In this document: one piece after another, positions 13,001 through 25,560 of the stretch
Layout: the number at the start of each line of letters is the position of its first letter
Position numbering within the stretch: position 1 is the first letter of the stretch
From: Vespa crabro
Lineage: Eukaryota; Arthropoda; Insecta; Hymenoptera; Vespidae
DNA length: 64,000 nucleotides
Direction: 5' to 3'
Assembly (NCBI RefSeq): GCF_910589235.1
Contig: NC_060973.1
Span: forward strand, 4,914,501-4,978,500
Made by a program: the position numbers and the translations under genes
Notes under the pieces: generated by a model
Seen by the model: only the letters and a program-made list of their open reading frames with translations
Told to the model about the DNA's origin: nothing
Database searches by the model: none

Positions 13001-15221
13001 ACGGCAATGAGTGAATTGTTGGGATGGTACGGCTATGAGAAAGTTGACAGTGGTTACACCAGAGGCTTAAATCTTGATCACTTTGCACCCGTTGCAACTT
13101 CGAAACATACCTTGCCTGAAATGGATCGACAGTTCATATTTAATGGAGCTTCGTCGAGATCGCCGATGGCTACTAATCATCAATCGGCCTTTTCTCATTC
13201 TCTACGAACGAAATTAATACCTTCCTATTATTCTAACGAAATTTCGAAGAATCCCGATAAAGTTTCGGCAACTTCTTCCTTAGAAATCAAAACTTTACCG
13301 TCTACCTCACGATTACCTTATCACAACGACTCAACTTCGAGTAGTCCAGGTGAATCATCGAAAAAACTTAAATTTTCCAGATCGATCAAAACCTTTCGAT
13401 TTTTTTCTTTTTCAAAAGAATCGAGGAGTTGAAATCGATCGAACTATATCACGATAGGATTATGTCAAATCGCAAATTGTGCGGATCCACGATCAATTCA
13501 CGTAAAACGATCCTGGCATGTAATATTCTCGGCGTCGTGATATGTTACAGATGAAATGACGGACGTCGGACACAGAGTAATATCCTGTTCTTGGTGCGGA
13601 CGAATCGGTGAGACGTGGGAACCAGGAAGAACGAATCCACTCTCTTGCGGAATGGTCAATGCATTGGGACAATTTTGTAGCGAAGCATGCTTTGCTGCTG
13701 GTCGAAGGGCCGCTTTCAAGAGAGCTCGTACATGTGATTGGTGCAGACACGTACGAAATCCGATCAGTTACGTTGATTTTCAGGTAAAACTTAACGACTA
13801 CACGGTGATTAACATTTTTGTTTATTCCATTCGATCGATTTTTCTCTTTTTAGGATGGCGAAAGTCAGCTTCAATTTTGTAGCGACAAGTGCTTGAATCA
13901 ATACAAAATGAATATATTTTGTCGAGAGACCGAGACTCATCTTGCCCTCCACGGACTTACCACGATCCCTTCCCAGAGTGATTCTGGAAAGGGTGGTGGT
14001 GGACTAATAACACCCGAGCTTTGGCTTCGAAACTGTCAATCACCTCGTAGTTCGACGGAGGAAATTCTTATCGTCGACGACGAGTCGATTAGTAGACTCT
14101 CGCCTTTGTCTCAGAACGTCGAAATCGATCGCAAGGAATCGATCGATGTTGCGAAATCTGAAAATATGTCTCTCAAGATAATTAGAAGAAATTCCTTTTG
14201 CACGCGAACGGACGTTAATACAACATCGAGAGCATTCGTAAGGAAGACGGAGAACGCAGATGAGAAGATGAGCGAGGACGGCGAAAGTATTCGCGAGACC
14301 GTTAAAGAAACATTGAAAGATCAAGAATATCAAAAGTATTATCATTGCGCAAACGATCGTATACATTGTAGACTTCCTTATTCAGATTCGAATTTGTTAA
14401 ATCTTAGCCAATCGGGATCGTCTTTCATAGATCATAACAAACAACATATAATAGGAAACCCGATGGACGGTGGTGAATTGCACGATAGGCATCAGATCTA
14501 TAAATCTGCTATGGAACAAAAAACTGATATACACGTGAAGAACGTGAAAGGATTGCGAGGTAGAGAATCCAGAAGTCGGGAAAATGTTCGGTACTCTCAA
14601 CAGAGGAAATTCCGAAAATCCTCCCCTTGGATTCCGGAGACATCTTCGTCGCCTATACAATCAGAGGCAGCGCCTTCGCCTGGCTCCTGTACCGACGAAT
14701 CCAGACAACGCAAATATCCCTCGGATCTCAGGATGTATACCGACACGCCATCGGTTCATCCTGTTCAATCCCAATTTTCGGCCCAGGCTCCGTCCACGTC
14801 GTTGTTACCTCCCGTAACGATACTCGTACCTTATCCTATACCAATACCAATTCCAGTTCCTATACCTATACCACTTCCCACATCGATCTTTGCCAAATTT
14901 CTAACTGAGAAGAAAGAAACGGACTCCGATCGAAAGAGTTCTACCTCGGACAATTTAACGGATAGCGTTATCTCTATGACGGATCATACGAGATCCGTAA
15001 AAACCAATTCCCCGTCTGAGACTCCTCCGGGACCGGACAAGTGTCACTTTACGGTGATTTCTTCCAATAGCGACAGTGAACATTCTACCGTGATATCGAG
15101 TAAGAACATAGTTTCGAAAAGTTCTACGAGGTCGTTGAGAAAGAAGAAACGCGTTAATGAGAATACGGAAAGTACCGATCGTCAATCAACCAAGCGAAGA
15201 AGTAAATTTCTAACGACTTAG
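9925..15221 (+). CDS. Sobp: Sine oculis-binding protein homologue (Sobp)
   Basis: Coding exons are 9925 (or 10177)-10236, 12989-13349, 13551-13783 and 13854-15221. Introns are phase 0, 1 and 0. The product is 757 aa from the ATG at 9925 or 673 aa from the ATG at 10177. The first exon ends MGRKRVPTKVKKEEADEEIR, joined to the family-diagnostic MSELLGWYGYEKVD. Two FCS/TRASH-like zinc fingers follow: CSWCGRIGE...FCSEACF and CDWCRHVRN...FCSDKCLNQYKM. A Pro/Ile dipeptide stretch PYPIPIPIPVPIPIPLP (near 14835) is also a Sobp signature. The C-terminus is basic and Ser-rich. Family knowledge: Sobp is a nuclear protein that binds the Six-family factor Sine oculis and acts in eye and ear development. 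The upstream start would add a long poly-Ser tract encoded by (TCG)n, so the true start is uncertain. It is convergent with the anillin-like gene, with stops about 240 bp apart. Confidence 0.9.
9988..10147 (+). repeat. (TCG)n trinucleotide tract inside the Sobp first ORF
   Basis: About 160 bp of TCG repeats with a few TTG, TCT, TCA and TCC interruptions. It reads as poly-Ser in the Sobp frame. The complement reads as poly-Asp or poly-Thr frames on the other strand, which are artefacts. Confidence 0.95.
10237..12988 (+). other. Large first intron of Sobp
   Basis: 2,752 bp, GT...AG, with donor AGG|GTAAAG and acceptor TTTTTTCAG|GAA. It contains purine-rich and TA-rich stretches (including 12688-12760), a short (TTCG)n near 12187 and several spurious ORFs. 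No second gene was recognised inside it. Confidence 0.7.
12688..12760. repeat. (TA)n microsatellite in Sobp intron 1
   Basis: Pure TA run followed by imperfect TATG/TACA units; it generates opposed Tyr/Ile-rich mock ORFs on both strands. Confidence 0.9.
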
Positions 15222-15460
15222 GAACTTTGTGCAGCGTTTAGACATTTTTATATTATTTCGATTAAATTGTCATTAAAGTAACTATTTTTAAGATGACTTG
15301 AGCGGCGATATTGTAATTGGCAAACGTTTATCCTTTTGTCATTGTATTACTTCTTTCTTTTTCTTTTTCTTTTCCTTTAGGGATTTTTCACCTTTAATCT
15401 TATTAATCGAGGTTTAATAGCCAGGAAAGACGCGTTAATTTGAATCATACGGGTAGATTA

Positions 15461-18400
15461 TTACAATTCAGTGGTAGGAATTAAATCGTTTCTTCTTGAG
15501 TTCCAGTTGCGTAATAAGGATAACACGTAATTTAATTTTGACCTCCATTCCATAAGATCGGTTATCGTATCGCACGATAGCAAGTTTCTGTAAGGTAAAA
15601 AGAAATGAAAATTATTAATTTCTTTTCCGAATAATATTACATTCGACGAAAGTAATAATGTTAATAGTGTTAAAAGTGTTTAGCTTACTTTATGATAGTA
15701 TAAGAAGTATTACACTCTAGGAACATACTGCTTTTATCATGGGGTATTCTTTCTCTGATAGTTTTAAACATAAGCGTTCGAGGTTTGGCACAAAGCGACC
15801 TATCAACGACCTGTACCTCATTCGAGGTGCAATGAGTCAAGTCGATGATCAATAATGGAGGCCTCAAATCGTGTTCTTGCGGATAGTTCCAGAATTTTAA
15901 GAGGCTACCATCGAGAACGCACCAACGTCGATTCCATGCGGCAAATCCTCCAGCTTCGTTGCCATGTGTCAAGAAGCCTGCGTGAACGACCGATATCCGA
16001 ATCTTACAAGAAAACTCGAGATCTATTAAACCTTGCAAGATCGAATTCGAAGGTACCTGTGAAACAATACTTAATTAAAATTTAGACTTTAATTAACGAT
16101 TAAGAGTTGATCTTTTCAAACAAGATTGTTCGACGAAGAATTCACCGATAATAGGGACCAAGGAGAAACTTTGTGTATATCCTGAAGCGTCAACTCGGCA
16201 TATCCCGAGGGTTCAAAGGACGTATCTCTGATGCTGGAACATTGTATTTCATTTTGCTTCACTCGTGATCTCTCAGTTCTCCTCCATAAGTTAGTAGGCG
16301 AAGGACAGGATATATTATTATTACAAGAATGTCCCTCCTTTTTATTGTAACAAGTATTTCTCAATTGCAAGCTATAGATGGTGATTAAGATTTTAAAATT
16401 TGGACCAAGATTTGGTATGGTTATCGTGTCGGGAAAAGAAATTTTCGTTGGGCTGTCGATGGAATAATTCATAGCGATCGTTGCCCAGACCATCGATTCG
16501 TGTGTCACAGTTACGATAAACCATTCGGACATGTCTGGAGTTTGACTTATCAAGATTAAAGCGTCTTCTTTAAGATGCAAACCGATGCTTGAGATATTAA
16601 CTTCGCCTTGTTCGTATATCTTAACGACGTTATCGTTCATTGGCCCATTAATCCGTTTAATTTCACTCAATACAGCCTGTTTCTTAAGAGTCGATAGAAG
16701 CAATAATCGTTCGGACTCGACGTGTTGAGTACTATGTTGAAACGTTTTCATAACGTTACATAAGTTCAACGCCTTGCTCGCTTGGTGTATCAACGTTTGT
16801 TGTATCTCGAGTTTCTGTAAGAGCTCTTGTATTTTGTCATTTTGGTTTAAAGTTATTGTGAATTCGTCGGATCCCTTTTCCTCGGTATTGACAAATGTTC
16901 GGGATATCTAAAAGAACAAACCATTTTTCTTATCTTCGAACGACATGAATGCATTAAGTTAGTTATGCAGTGGAGTTACCTTTCGGTTAATATCAAAGAT
17001 CAATTAGTTTTGTGAAGAAATAAAAAGAAAATGAAGGAGAAAGAAAGAAGAACAAAAATAAGCGCACACGCGTTCTATTAGAATATAGCGAAAAGTACAG
17101 ATCCCTGTAAATAAGAGTCTTTGCTGCGAGACGTCAACGTCTCTCTAATTTAAACTACTAGCGCCATTGATAATCGAACTAATTTTCCTATTGTACTCCC
17201 GATAATAGGCAATATTTTTACGCGCTCGTATACAAGACGTGAAATTAAATTGCAATTAAAAGTTTACGATACCCTTTTGATTCTTTGCGAAAAAGATCTG
17301 AACAATTTTGATTTCCTATTTATATTGCCTTGCGGAAGTGGTTCGCTTGCCAATAGTCTAGGATTATGAATTTGTCCCGTAGGAGGTGTTACAGGTTCCT
17401 CAATTCTATTTTCACATAGATTTCCTTCGTATGAATTCGTCGTGGTATTAGGAATATAAGAAGTGCTAGAGCGTTCATTGCCAAGCGCATTGTTTAAAAA
17501 TTTCTGCACCGACGGAACAATATTTTCCGTTAATTCTAAACTTTCATAAGAATATTTATCATTGTTCTTCTCCTCCGTCTCAAATTTTGACGAGACGATA
17601 GGCGTTATCGTTGAAATCGTGCTCTGTACCGAAGACGGAGATACATTTTTTTTCGTAAGATCTATAGGAGAGGATTTTCTGGTAGATTCCAAGTTCGGCC
17701 TCATTCGCTTGGGTTTCTCTATTTTCTTTTTATTTTTGTTAAGTTCATTATTTCTAGAAACGGGAGTGACATATTGACATTGTGGCAAATCTATCGGGTA
17801 ATCTCCGTCAAATTTTTCTTCAATACTTTCGCTATTCTTTGATACTGTTTTCTTCAAAGTATCTTCAAAGGCTTTGTATTTACCAGGCACGTAATCCGTC
17901 GGTCCTTCCTTTTGAACGTTGGAATTGATCCGAAGATCAAGAGGTACTTTCGACGAGTTCATTAGATTCATTTTACATTCTGACAATTCCATATGTTCCT
18001 TGAGATCCTTTATTGCCTCATTCAGACGAGCATAGGGCGTTTCCTTTTTTTTGCTCGTTTCATCTATTTCACTCGGCTCGTTTAAATTTTTTTCGGTTTT
18101 CAAACATCTCTTATCCTTTTTATTATCTTTACATGTAATTTCCGATTTCTCTTTGACAAGATCGCTCGGTAAAGCTTCCTTTTTTATTCCCGTTAATCGC
18201 GGAATGAAGATGTCATACAATGGTAAATCATCGTCGTATAATGTCGTCTCTATTTTGATGTCCCAATTTTGACATTTTTTTGTTATTATGTCTCTCTTAC
18301 ATTCATCTAGGAAAATTTCGTTTTCAAGAAATTTACTTGGAATCGGCATATCTTTCGCACAATTTTCAGATTTTATCAGAATTTCCTTATTTAAACAGTC

Positions 18401-18810
18401 CAAAGCAGTAGTAGACAGTCTGGTACATTTATGTCTGAAACCTGGTTTATATATGTGTGTGTGTGTGTGTGTGTGTATGTGCGAGAAAAAAAAAACAAAT
18501 AACAATAGATTATAAATATACGGGGGCGAGAAAGTAATACGAGACATTTAAAAGTGCATACCTTTAAATCGGTAGATACTTATTGCGTATAAAATGTTCA
18601 TTTTCCGTCTTGGTTGTATCGCTGGCAATTCGAAGGATTCCTGTTTTTTTACACTAGCACGACATATAAAACGCTAAAAAAAACAAAAAGAGAAAAAAAT
18701 TGTCTCACTATTAAAATTACTTCAATATAATTTTAATATATCTTCTGTGATTATTGACTTACGCGCATAAACGATTCTTCCGTGTTATCCATTGTATTCG
18801 ACAAAACCAT
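15461..18810 (-). CDS. ANLN: Anillin-like protein (anillin homology domain plus PH domain)
   Basis: Six exons, 18810-18763, 18673-18562, 18441-17273, 16907-16122, 16056-15689 and 15587-15461, sum to 869 aa with every phase matching. The first half (to about residue 440) is Ser/Lys/Glu-rich and disordered, with no domain I recognise. Residues about 444-725 match the anillin homology region: a coiled helix starting NDKIQELLQKLE, the signature AERLLLL-like segment ESERLLLLSTLKKQ, then beta-rich sequence. A PH domain starts near residue 730 (HAGFLTHGNEAGGFAAWNRR) and closes with a helix in LMEWRSKLNYVLSLL. Anillins scaffold RhoA, septins, actin and myosin at the cytokinetic ring. At 869 aa it is shorter than typical anillins of about 1,100-1,250 aa, and I cannot identify the usual actin- and myosin-binding blocks. 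It may be a divergent paralogue and not the fly scraps orthologue. The exon 3 acceptor (near 18442) is weak. Confidence 0.82.
18459..18478. repeat. (GT)n microsatellite
   Basis: Short GT run just upstream of the anillin-like exon 3 acceptor, where it replaces a normal pyrimidine tract with CA repeats on the coding strand. Confidence 0.85.
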
Positions 18811-19757
18811 AATTCTGTAACAACGAACGGATAGTTTCTTTTTAACATATTATATTTTCATCATTTTTTTTTCCTTTTTATTATTATTATTTTTTTTTTA
18901 TCAAAAAGGATTAATGTCATCCAATAAATTAATCTGATCTCTATCCACATCTTTTGAAGAAGCACAAATATAAACATCTGATTTGCGTTCGTTGTCTTAT
19001 CGGCACGACATAAACAGTATCGTCCTACATGACATTTAAACATAAATAGATTGTAATATTTCTCGTAACATTACTATTGACCAAACTTTTTGTTAAATAA
19101 AATTGACAATGAAACGAATGATCTATATAAATTTGCACTATTTTTATACACTGCTTAAATATAATTATTTTAATACAAAATTTACCTTATTTATTTTCGA
19201 TCTCTTTTTTCGGTTTGATTTCAAAGGTTTGTAAACACGTGAAACTTACGATAAATTAACGTTTAAATATTAAAATATATATCGCACATGTTTTAATTAA
19301 TTATGGATTTATCATCGTTCAAGTTATATTTCACCGTGTCTTATCTACAAGAGCATTGAAATGAATACTTTAACAAATAGTTAAATTCGTCTTTCACCGT
19401 CACTAGAAATGAAAAATGATGCACAGTTGAGCCTAGGATAAGTCATACTAACAGCAAAAGAACGATACCATCACTTAAGATTTTGACTAGATACCGATCA
19501 TTTCAATAACTTTTATCCTAACAAATCGATTATAGATAAATATAAAGATTTATGAAGAATGAAGATGAAGAAGATGAAGAAGATTACTTTCATATTTATA
19601 CATTTATTTATATTTTCATTAATTAAATTAAACATTGTTTTTGAAAGAGCAAGGTAGCTATAATAATAAAGTAATAGTTTTCAATGGCAATGTTAATAGT
19701 AATCATGTATAATTAACTCTATCTGGTATTGAAATTCTGAACTAACTATGAAAGTTA

Positions 19758-19852
19758 AGGCCCCCGACAATAGGCAAATTATGTATATAAAAGCATGTCA
19801 GTTTCAAAAGCCCCCGATGGTAGGCAAAGTATGTATAAAAGAGCATTGTACG
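19758..19852. repeat. Two-copy imperfect tandem repeat
   Basis: Two units about 51 bp apart share GCCCCCGA, then TAGGCAAA, then TATGTAT and AAAAG/AGCAT. A third, weaker match, CCCGATAATAGGCAA, lies in an anillin-like intron near 17198. Confidence 0.6.
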
Positions 19853-20019
19853 TGTAAATACAAATGTATATATTAATTTGTGTTATGATTTTATTCATTA
19901 TTTTGAAACTATTTTCGAGTTCGGTTAAATCAGGTTCAATTAATTATAATCTTTGATTTTGTGCATTTTCCATATCACATTTTATTTATATAATATGTAG
20001 AATAGATATATATATTTTT

Positions 20020-20030
20020 TATATATATGC

Positions 20031-20091
<61 letters not shown>

Positions 20092-20105
20092 TATATATAT
20101 ATACA
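20020..20105. repeat. Long (TA)n microsatellite
   Basis: More than 60 bp of uninterrupted TA, flanked by TATG/ACAC variants. Confidence 0.95.
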
Positions 20106-21113
20106 TACATATATTTAGACAAGAAATAGTAATACATAATTCCTATTTAATAGCAATAGAGTATTTTACTAATTTAATACAACAAGTATATATGAGTGAA
20201 GAGTAGAACACACGGTTTGACTTACCGCACAGTAATTATATTCATGCGGATACTCTCTTTCCTATGACTACGCGTTTAAATATATAAAAATTCTGTGTAA
20301 GGGTATATTAAGTACGTACATTAAATATAAAATAATAAATATAAAGTATCGCTGATAGCTTAAAAGATTACCGAGATACTTTGTACTCCGTAAAAGGAGA
20401 CATCTTAACCTTACCTGAAAGATAATTGATAATAAAAGAAGAAGCGTGTTTACTATTGTTCCCTCATATATATGTGTGTATATGTATCCATATATGTTTA
20501 TGCGTATATGTATATAAACGCACATACACATATGTATATAAAAAAGAAATACTTTCTCATGTAACTTTTATAAACTAAAGCGTGTCCTTTACGTCTTTGA
20601 AAGTCGATGAATCGTACATATTATATTATATATATTATCTCTGAAAATGAAATCTCTCGACTTTCTCTAATAATTAGTTCTGAGGTTAACTGTATGTATA
20701 TATAGTTGGCGTTCATTACGTAAAAGGTTGTCTTTTAAATCTGGAACGAACGAATTGGTACGACATCAAAAAGGAGCCTGTAGATTAATTGCACTGATTG
20801 ATGAAAGAGGATTCCTTTTCATTAGTTTACGCAATGGCGTCTTGTTACTCAATGCCGCGTACGTTCGATCATCTCTTATTGTTCGGATTTAGAGCACGCG
20901 TGGGCAAGATGTACTCATCTTTTGGACGCGCTATTCCATTCACTTCCTCTTTCCTTTCTCCCCTTCGTCCTAGAGCACGTTATTCCGTGCGTTCATCGAT
21001 CTTCCTTACAGACGTAACAAATTTAGACAACCTTACGTATTAAACGCGCATCTTGCTTTAAAAGGTGTATTATTTTGTCTATAAGTAAAATACGAGATTA
21101 TTTAACTATCCGT

Positions 21114-22898
21114 TTAATATTGATATCCACCATTAGCAGCAGCATCACCACCACTGCCAGAAGGATATCCACCATTACCACCACTACCACCAAATCCGTT
21201 TGATGAGTAACCACCACCGTTACCACCGTTGCCACCGCCGTTGAATCGTCCAAAACCTCCTATATAAAAATAAGAAATCATTTATTATTAAATAAAGCCT
21301 GATATATTATTTTAAACGAATAAACTATCTTACAAATTGTGATATAGTAAATCTTACCATTTCCACCGTTTCCTCCATTACCGCCGGGTCCACCGGAAGA
21401 ATAACCGCCGTTACCGCCATTACCGCCATTACCGCCAGGTCCACCGGAGGGATAGCCACCATTACCACCAGGTCCACCGGAAGGATATCCTTCGCCGTTC
21501 ACTTCTCCCTCGTACCTAATTTGCGGTTTGAAGCCTTCTTGATCAGCTTCGTATTCAACTATTTGTTTTCTACCGTCAGGTAGCAAAACGTTAAATTCGC
21601 CTTGGGCACGATCACCATCTCTACTTTCTGTATGTCCAAAGTCAGCTCCAGATTGATCGTCTTTTACTTCATAAGAGAACTCGTATTTGGCAGGTTCCTA
21701 AAATGAAAGTATATAAAATTAATATATTGATTGATCAATGATTGAAGGTAAATCAAAATGATTCGTTTAATTTTTTTCTCTTAAAATTTCAAGCTTACGT
21801 TACTCTCATCCTGTCCGTTGCCGTTGTAACCTCCATTTCCACCTCCATAACCTCCTCCTCCTCCTCCATTACCTCCGTTAGAACCACCAACACCAGGAGC
21901 ACCGTAGGAAGAACTTGGTTGACCTCCACCGAATCCGTTTCCACCTCCGGGAGCTCCGTAACTGCTAGAAGGCCTTCCGTTTCCTAATCCACCGCCGTTT
22001 CCACCTGCAGGTGCTCCGTAATTGCTTGATGGTCTTCCATTACCGTTGCCTCCGCCAAATCCGTTGCCTCCACCAGGTGCTCCGTAACTACTAGATGGTC
22101 TTCCATTGCCGTTTCCACCGAACCCATTTCCGTTAGCTCCTGGAGCGCCATAACTGCTAGAAGGCTTCCCATTTCCTGAACCTCCACCGAATCCATTTCC
22201 ACTTCCAGGTGCTCCGTAGCTACTCGATGGTCTTCCATTGCCGTTTCCACCGAATCCGTTCCCGTTAGCTCCAGGAGCCCCATAATTGCTGGAAGGTCTC
22301 CCGTTTCCCGAACCTCCGCCAAATCCATTTCCACCACCTCCAGGTGCTCCGTAACTACTCGATGGCCTTCCATTGCCGTTGCCGTTGCTGTTGCCGTTGC
22401 CTCCACCGAATCCATTTCCACCACCAGGAGTACCGTAGCTACTACTCGGTGGTCTTCCGTTCCCCCTACCGTTTCCTCCGCCGTTTCCTCCGCTAAATCC
22501 TGGTGGACCGTATTCGCTGGAAGGCCCACCAAAACCACCTCCATGACCGCCATTAGCACCAGGAGGCAAGTAAGAATTTACAGGAGGCTCTGGCCGTGCC
22601 AAAGCCAGACCTATGATGATGGTCGCTAACACAAACTACAAGAAAGGAATGGATGTTTTATTATTATTATTATTAATTTTAATCTTATTTTTAATCTAAA
22701 CGGAATAATGACATATTTAATCAATTATGGATACCTTGGAGAAAATAAAAGAGACAATGTAAGCGTGACAATGTGAAATATTCAAATGGTGTATAAGAAA
22801 TATAAAGAGCCATTAAATCTTAAAGAAATAGCTACATCTATCTCCATAACAATGTCTATATAGAAATATTCTGTGAACTAGTCGCTTACCTTGAACAT
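21114..22898 (-). CDS. resilin: Pro-resilin (elastic cuticle protein with chitin-binding R&R domain)
   Basis: Four exons, 22898-22890, 22635-21799, 21697-21358 and 21259-21114, encode 443 aa. Exon 1 codes only for Met-Phe-Lys, a layout common in cuticular protein genes; exon 2 completes a signal peptide ending near FVLATIIIGLALARPEPPVN. Residues about 20-280 are Gly/Asn-rich with nine copies of a (R/K/Q)PSS(S/N)YGAPG-type elastic unit whose Tyr can form dityrosine cross-links. Exon 3 carries an R&R (chitin_bind_4) domain: AKYEFSYEVKDDQSGADFGH, then GRKQIVEYEADQEGF. The C-terminus is a second Gly-rich block with GGPGGNGGYPSG units. Resilin is secreted into the cuticle and gives rubber-like elasticity at wing hinges, tendons and similar sites. 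The repeats and the R&R domain sit in separate exons, which in Drosophila allows isoforms with and without chitin binding. Confidence 0.92.
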
Positions 22899-23107
22899 TT
22901 TTATGGTAACGTATAAATCCGCGTTGAACACGTATGGATCCGTGGAAGACGAGCTCGATGGAATATCTTTCGTTTTCCCCTTTTGGAGGGAAACGATGAA
23001 GTCTTCTCAAGAGTGTTTACTTTTTCAAGGGTGTTTTAAGAACACGTCGATACTCCTAAGGCTCTCCCTGAGAGAGAACCTCTCTGTCAGGATGGGGTAG
23101 CGATGAG

Positions 23108-23144
23108 TGAATGACAAACTTTGGTCTCTAATCCGGTTTATATA
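23108..23144 (-). promoter_or_regulatory. Pro-resilin core promoter (TATA box plus initiator)
   Basis: On the minus strand TATATAAA occupies 23144-23137 and an initiator-like TCATTC lies at 23114-23109. The expected start site near 23112 is about 32 bp from the TATA box, and the ATG is about 214 bp downstream. Strong TATA promoters are usual for cuticle protein genes. Confidence 0.5.
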
Positions 23145-23999
23145 TACCGAGACTCATCCGCGTTTGTGGATCATGGTTTGGTGCAAGCGGCAAGATTTAC
23201 AAGGAGAATCGGTATATAACTATGTCACGGTGGTGTATCGGTGCTCGGTGACGGTGAAGAAGAGTGGGATTAAAGATGCGAACTAGGCAAGCAGCCTATG
23301 TCCTATATCTTATGGATTACGAATCCCGTATCGTATCGTTACCAATCGATCTTACATATTACGTCTACACCAAGATCGCTTCGTTTTATTCGGATAATCG
23401 AGCATTCGAATGCACATCGAGTGTTTTAAATGAAACACTTGCATCGTGAAACTTCGACTCGTCTTCGAGCGATTATAAAAGATTAAAAATAAATAAAGAA
23501 AAATATAAAATGTTAAGAATTATAAAATATATTTTTTTTTGTCATAATATCTTTGAAAGGAAATTTATTAATTAACAATATCGATATTAGGATTATTATT
23601 TGATAAAATGGATGTTATGTTACGGAATATCTTTTGCACAAAAGACCGTGATTCGTAATTACATAAAATCGTGTAATTTCTTTTTCTTTTTTTAATTTAA
23701 GAAACATGTAACTTACGCGCTCAGTCACGCGAGATGAATCGTAAAAGAAATTGAGGGGAGAAAGCGCGACAGCATCCCACGAGATGTTTATGTACTCCGA
23801 AATATTGCACCACTTGAAGATATCTCGATTACGGAAGTAATTATTAATACATCGATCGTCTACTCCCATCTTATTCTGCACGATTCTATTAAGTTATCCT
23901 TCGATCCTTCTTACAAGCCTTCTCATGACTTATAAAAGAAACTTACTTAAATTGTGCGAACGATATTTCATAATAGAGTCCATTTTAATACATATATAT

Positions 24000-24000
24000 C

Positions 24001-24054
<54 letters not shown>
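24000..24054. repeat. (TA)n microsatellite
   Basis: Uninterrupted TA run; it explains the Tyr/Ile mock ORFs on both strands. Confidence 0.95.
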
Positions 24055-24059
<5 letters not shown>

Positions 24060-25501
24060 TTAAGATCCATATCTAATTGTAAGAAAAGGAAGCTTGACGA
24101 AGGCCTCATTGAATTCAATATCCTGGATGGATTTACAATATCTTCATCATACGCTTATGGCTAATAGATCGTTCAAGGGTTAAATCATTTTTGGCAACGA
24201 AGGTTTTCCTTGTGTCGTGAGGAATTATTTCACAAGAGACGATGACCTTTAACTTTATAGACCATACGCAAGAAGGATTCACTTTCATAAAATAGATGTA
24301 CGTCCAATTGAAATGGTTTGACTGTTAACTATAAGATCCAAGTCACCTACTTTCGATTTTAGAGATCATTAAAGAGGAGGATGAACTCGATGCGTGTCGA
24401 ATGCGGTAACAGAAAAGAAACATCGAAGCTCGATGTGCTAACAAGCAAGATTTCTTCTTCTACTACTTCTTTTTCTTCCGTTTTCTTCGATTATTATAAA
24501 TCAGATCGCTTCGAGTGTTATCATTGTCGAGACGATGCTCTCAAGCATGTACCTATGTCCGTCCCCTCTTTATATGCAATGTTTTTATGCAATCAGTGCG
24601 CTCATGGTTGGTGGCAACGTAGGATGCTGCACGAGATAGGGATATATTATGCAAAGTTGCGTCATGGATTTATTGTAACAGTACTTTCATCGACTGTATA
24701 AGCGTGGAATAGTAGGATTCGTTGGTTTTTGTAATAGGTTTAATACTTGTTTATCTACAAATCATTACTTTTATCTACATGAATGATTTTTCATATATTT
24801 ACATATCTATATTCCGTGTTAGCATTTCATTGGGTCATACTGTACTTTCGTTCTAATTAGTACAATATCCTATTAAAAATTATACAGAGGCCAGTTTAAA
24901 GGAAATTCCATTTCTTTTTTGAATATATTGATCGATAAAAATTATATTATTTCCTTCTGATAATTACATATATATGAAAAAGGTCATACCCAAGAGTCAC
25001 GCAAATCATTATTCGAAGATCCGTTTTCTGTTAGTTAAAATGCGGAATTCATCGGTTAAATTTACCCGCATGTCCAAAGCGTTTCACCACTTCTACTTGA
25101 TGTGTGAAAGTGTTGCAGGACTTGCGTCGAAAGATGTGCGCTCATACTACAGTTAAGCAATACTCTCTTCACCTGATCCAATTTACTGCCCCTACATCGA
25201 TCTACAGCTGCCTCGAAGAATTGCAACACCTCGTGACGCTGACGATGCAATGCGGTTATACGGTGTATATATCTGTATTATGAGATGACGTATTGTTTGT
25301 TAGAATAATTTTTTCTACTGTATATAGGAGTTACATCATTTAAACCATTATCGATGATGTTGTGTAAATACCAATTTATTTACAATAGAATTTATAAAAA
25401 ATTAATATTATAACGAACTCACATGTACGCTTTAGTTAAATGTAAAAGACATCTAAACGTAAAAGACACCTAATAAATTACGATCACAGATATGTTCATA
25501 T

Positions 25502-25560
25502 TAAAAAAAAAAAAAAAATAATAATAATAATAAAAGAAAAGAAGAAAAAAGAAAAAAAAA
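25502..25560. repeat. A-rich / (ATA)n low-complexity stretch
   Basis: A run followed by AATAAT units and AAGAAAA. Confidence 0.8.

Larger units (their letters stand above)
18811..21113. other. Intergenic region between the anillin-like gene and pro-resilin
   Basis: About 2.3 kb and AT-rich. It holds a (GAAGAT)n-like run at 19551-19584, an imperfect tandem repeat of about 51 bp at 19758-19852 and a long TA array at 20020-20105. The ORFs at 20268-20531 (-) and 20798-21043 (+) have no domain or conserved look and are not called. Confidence 0.45.
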
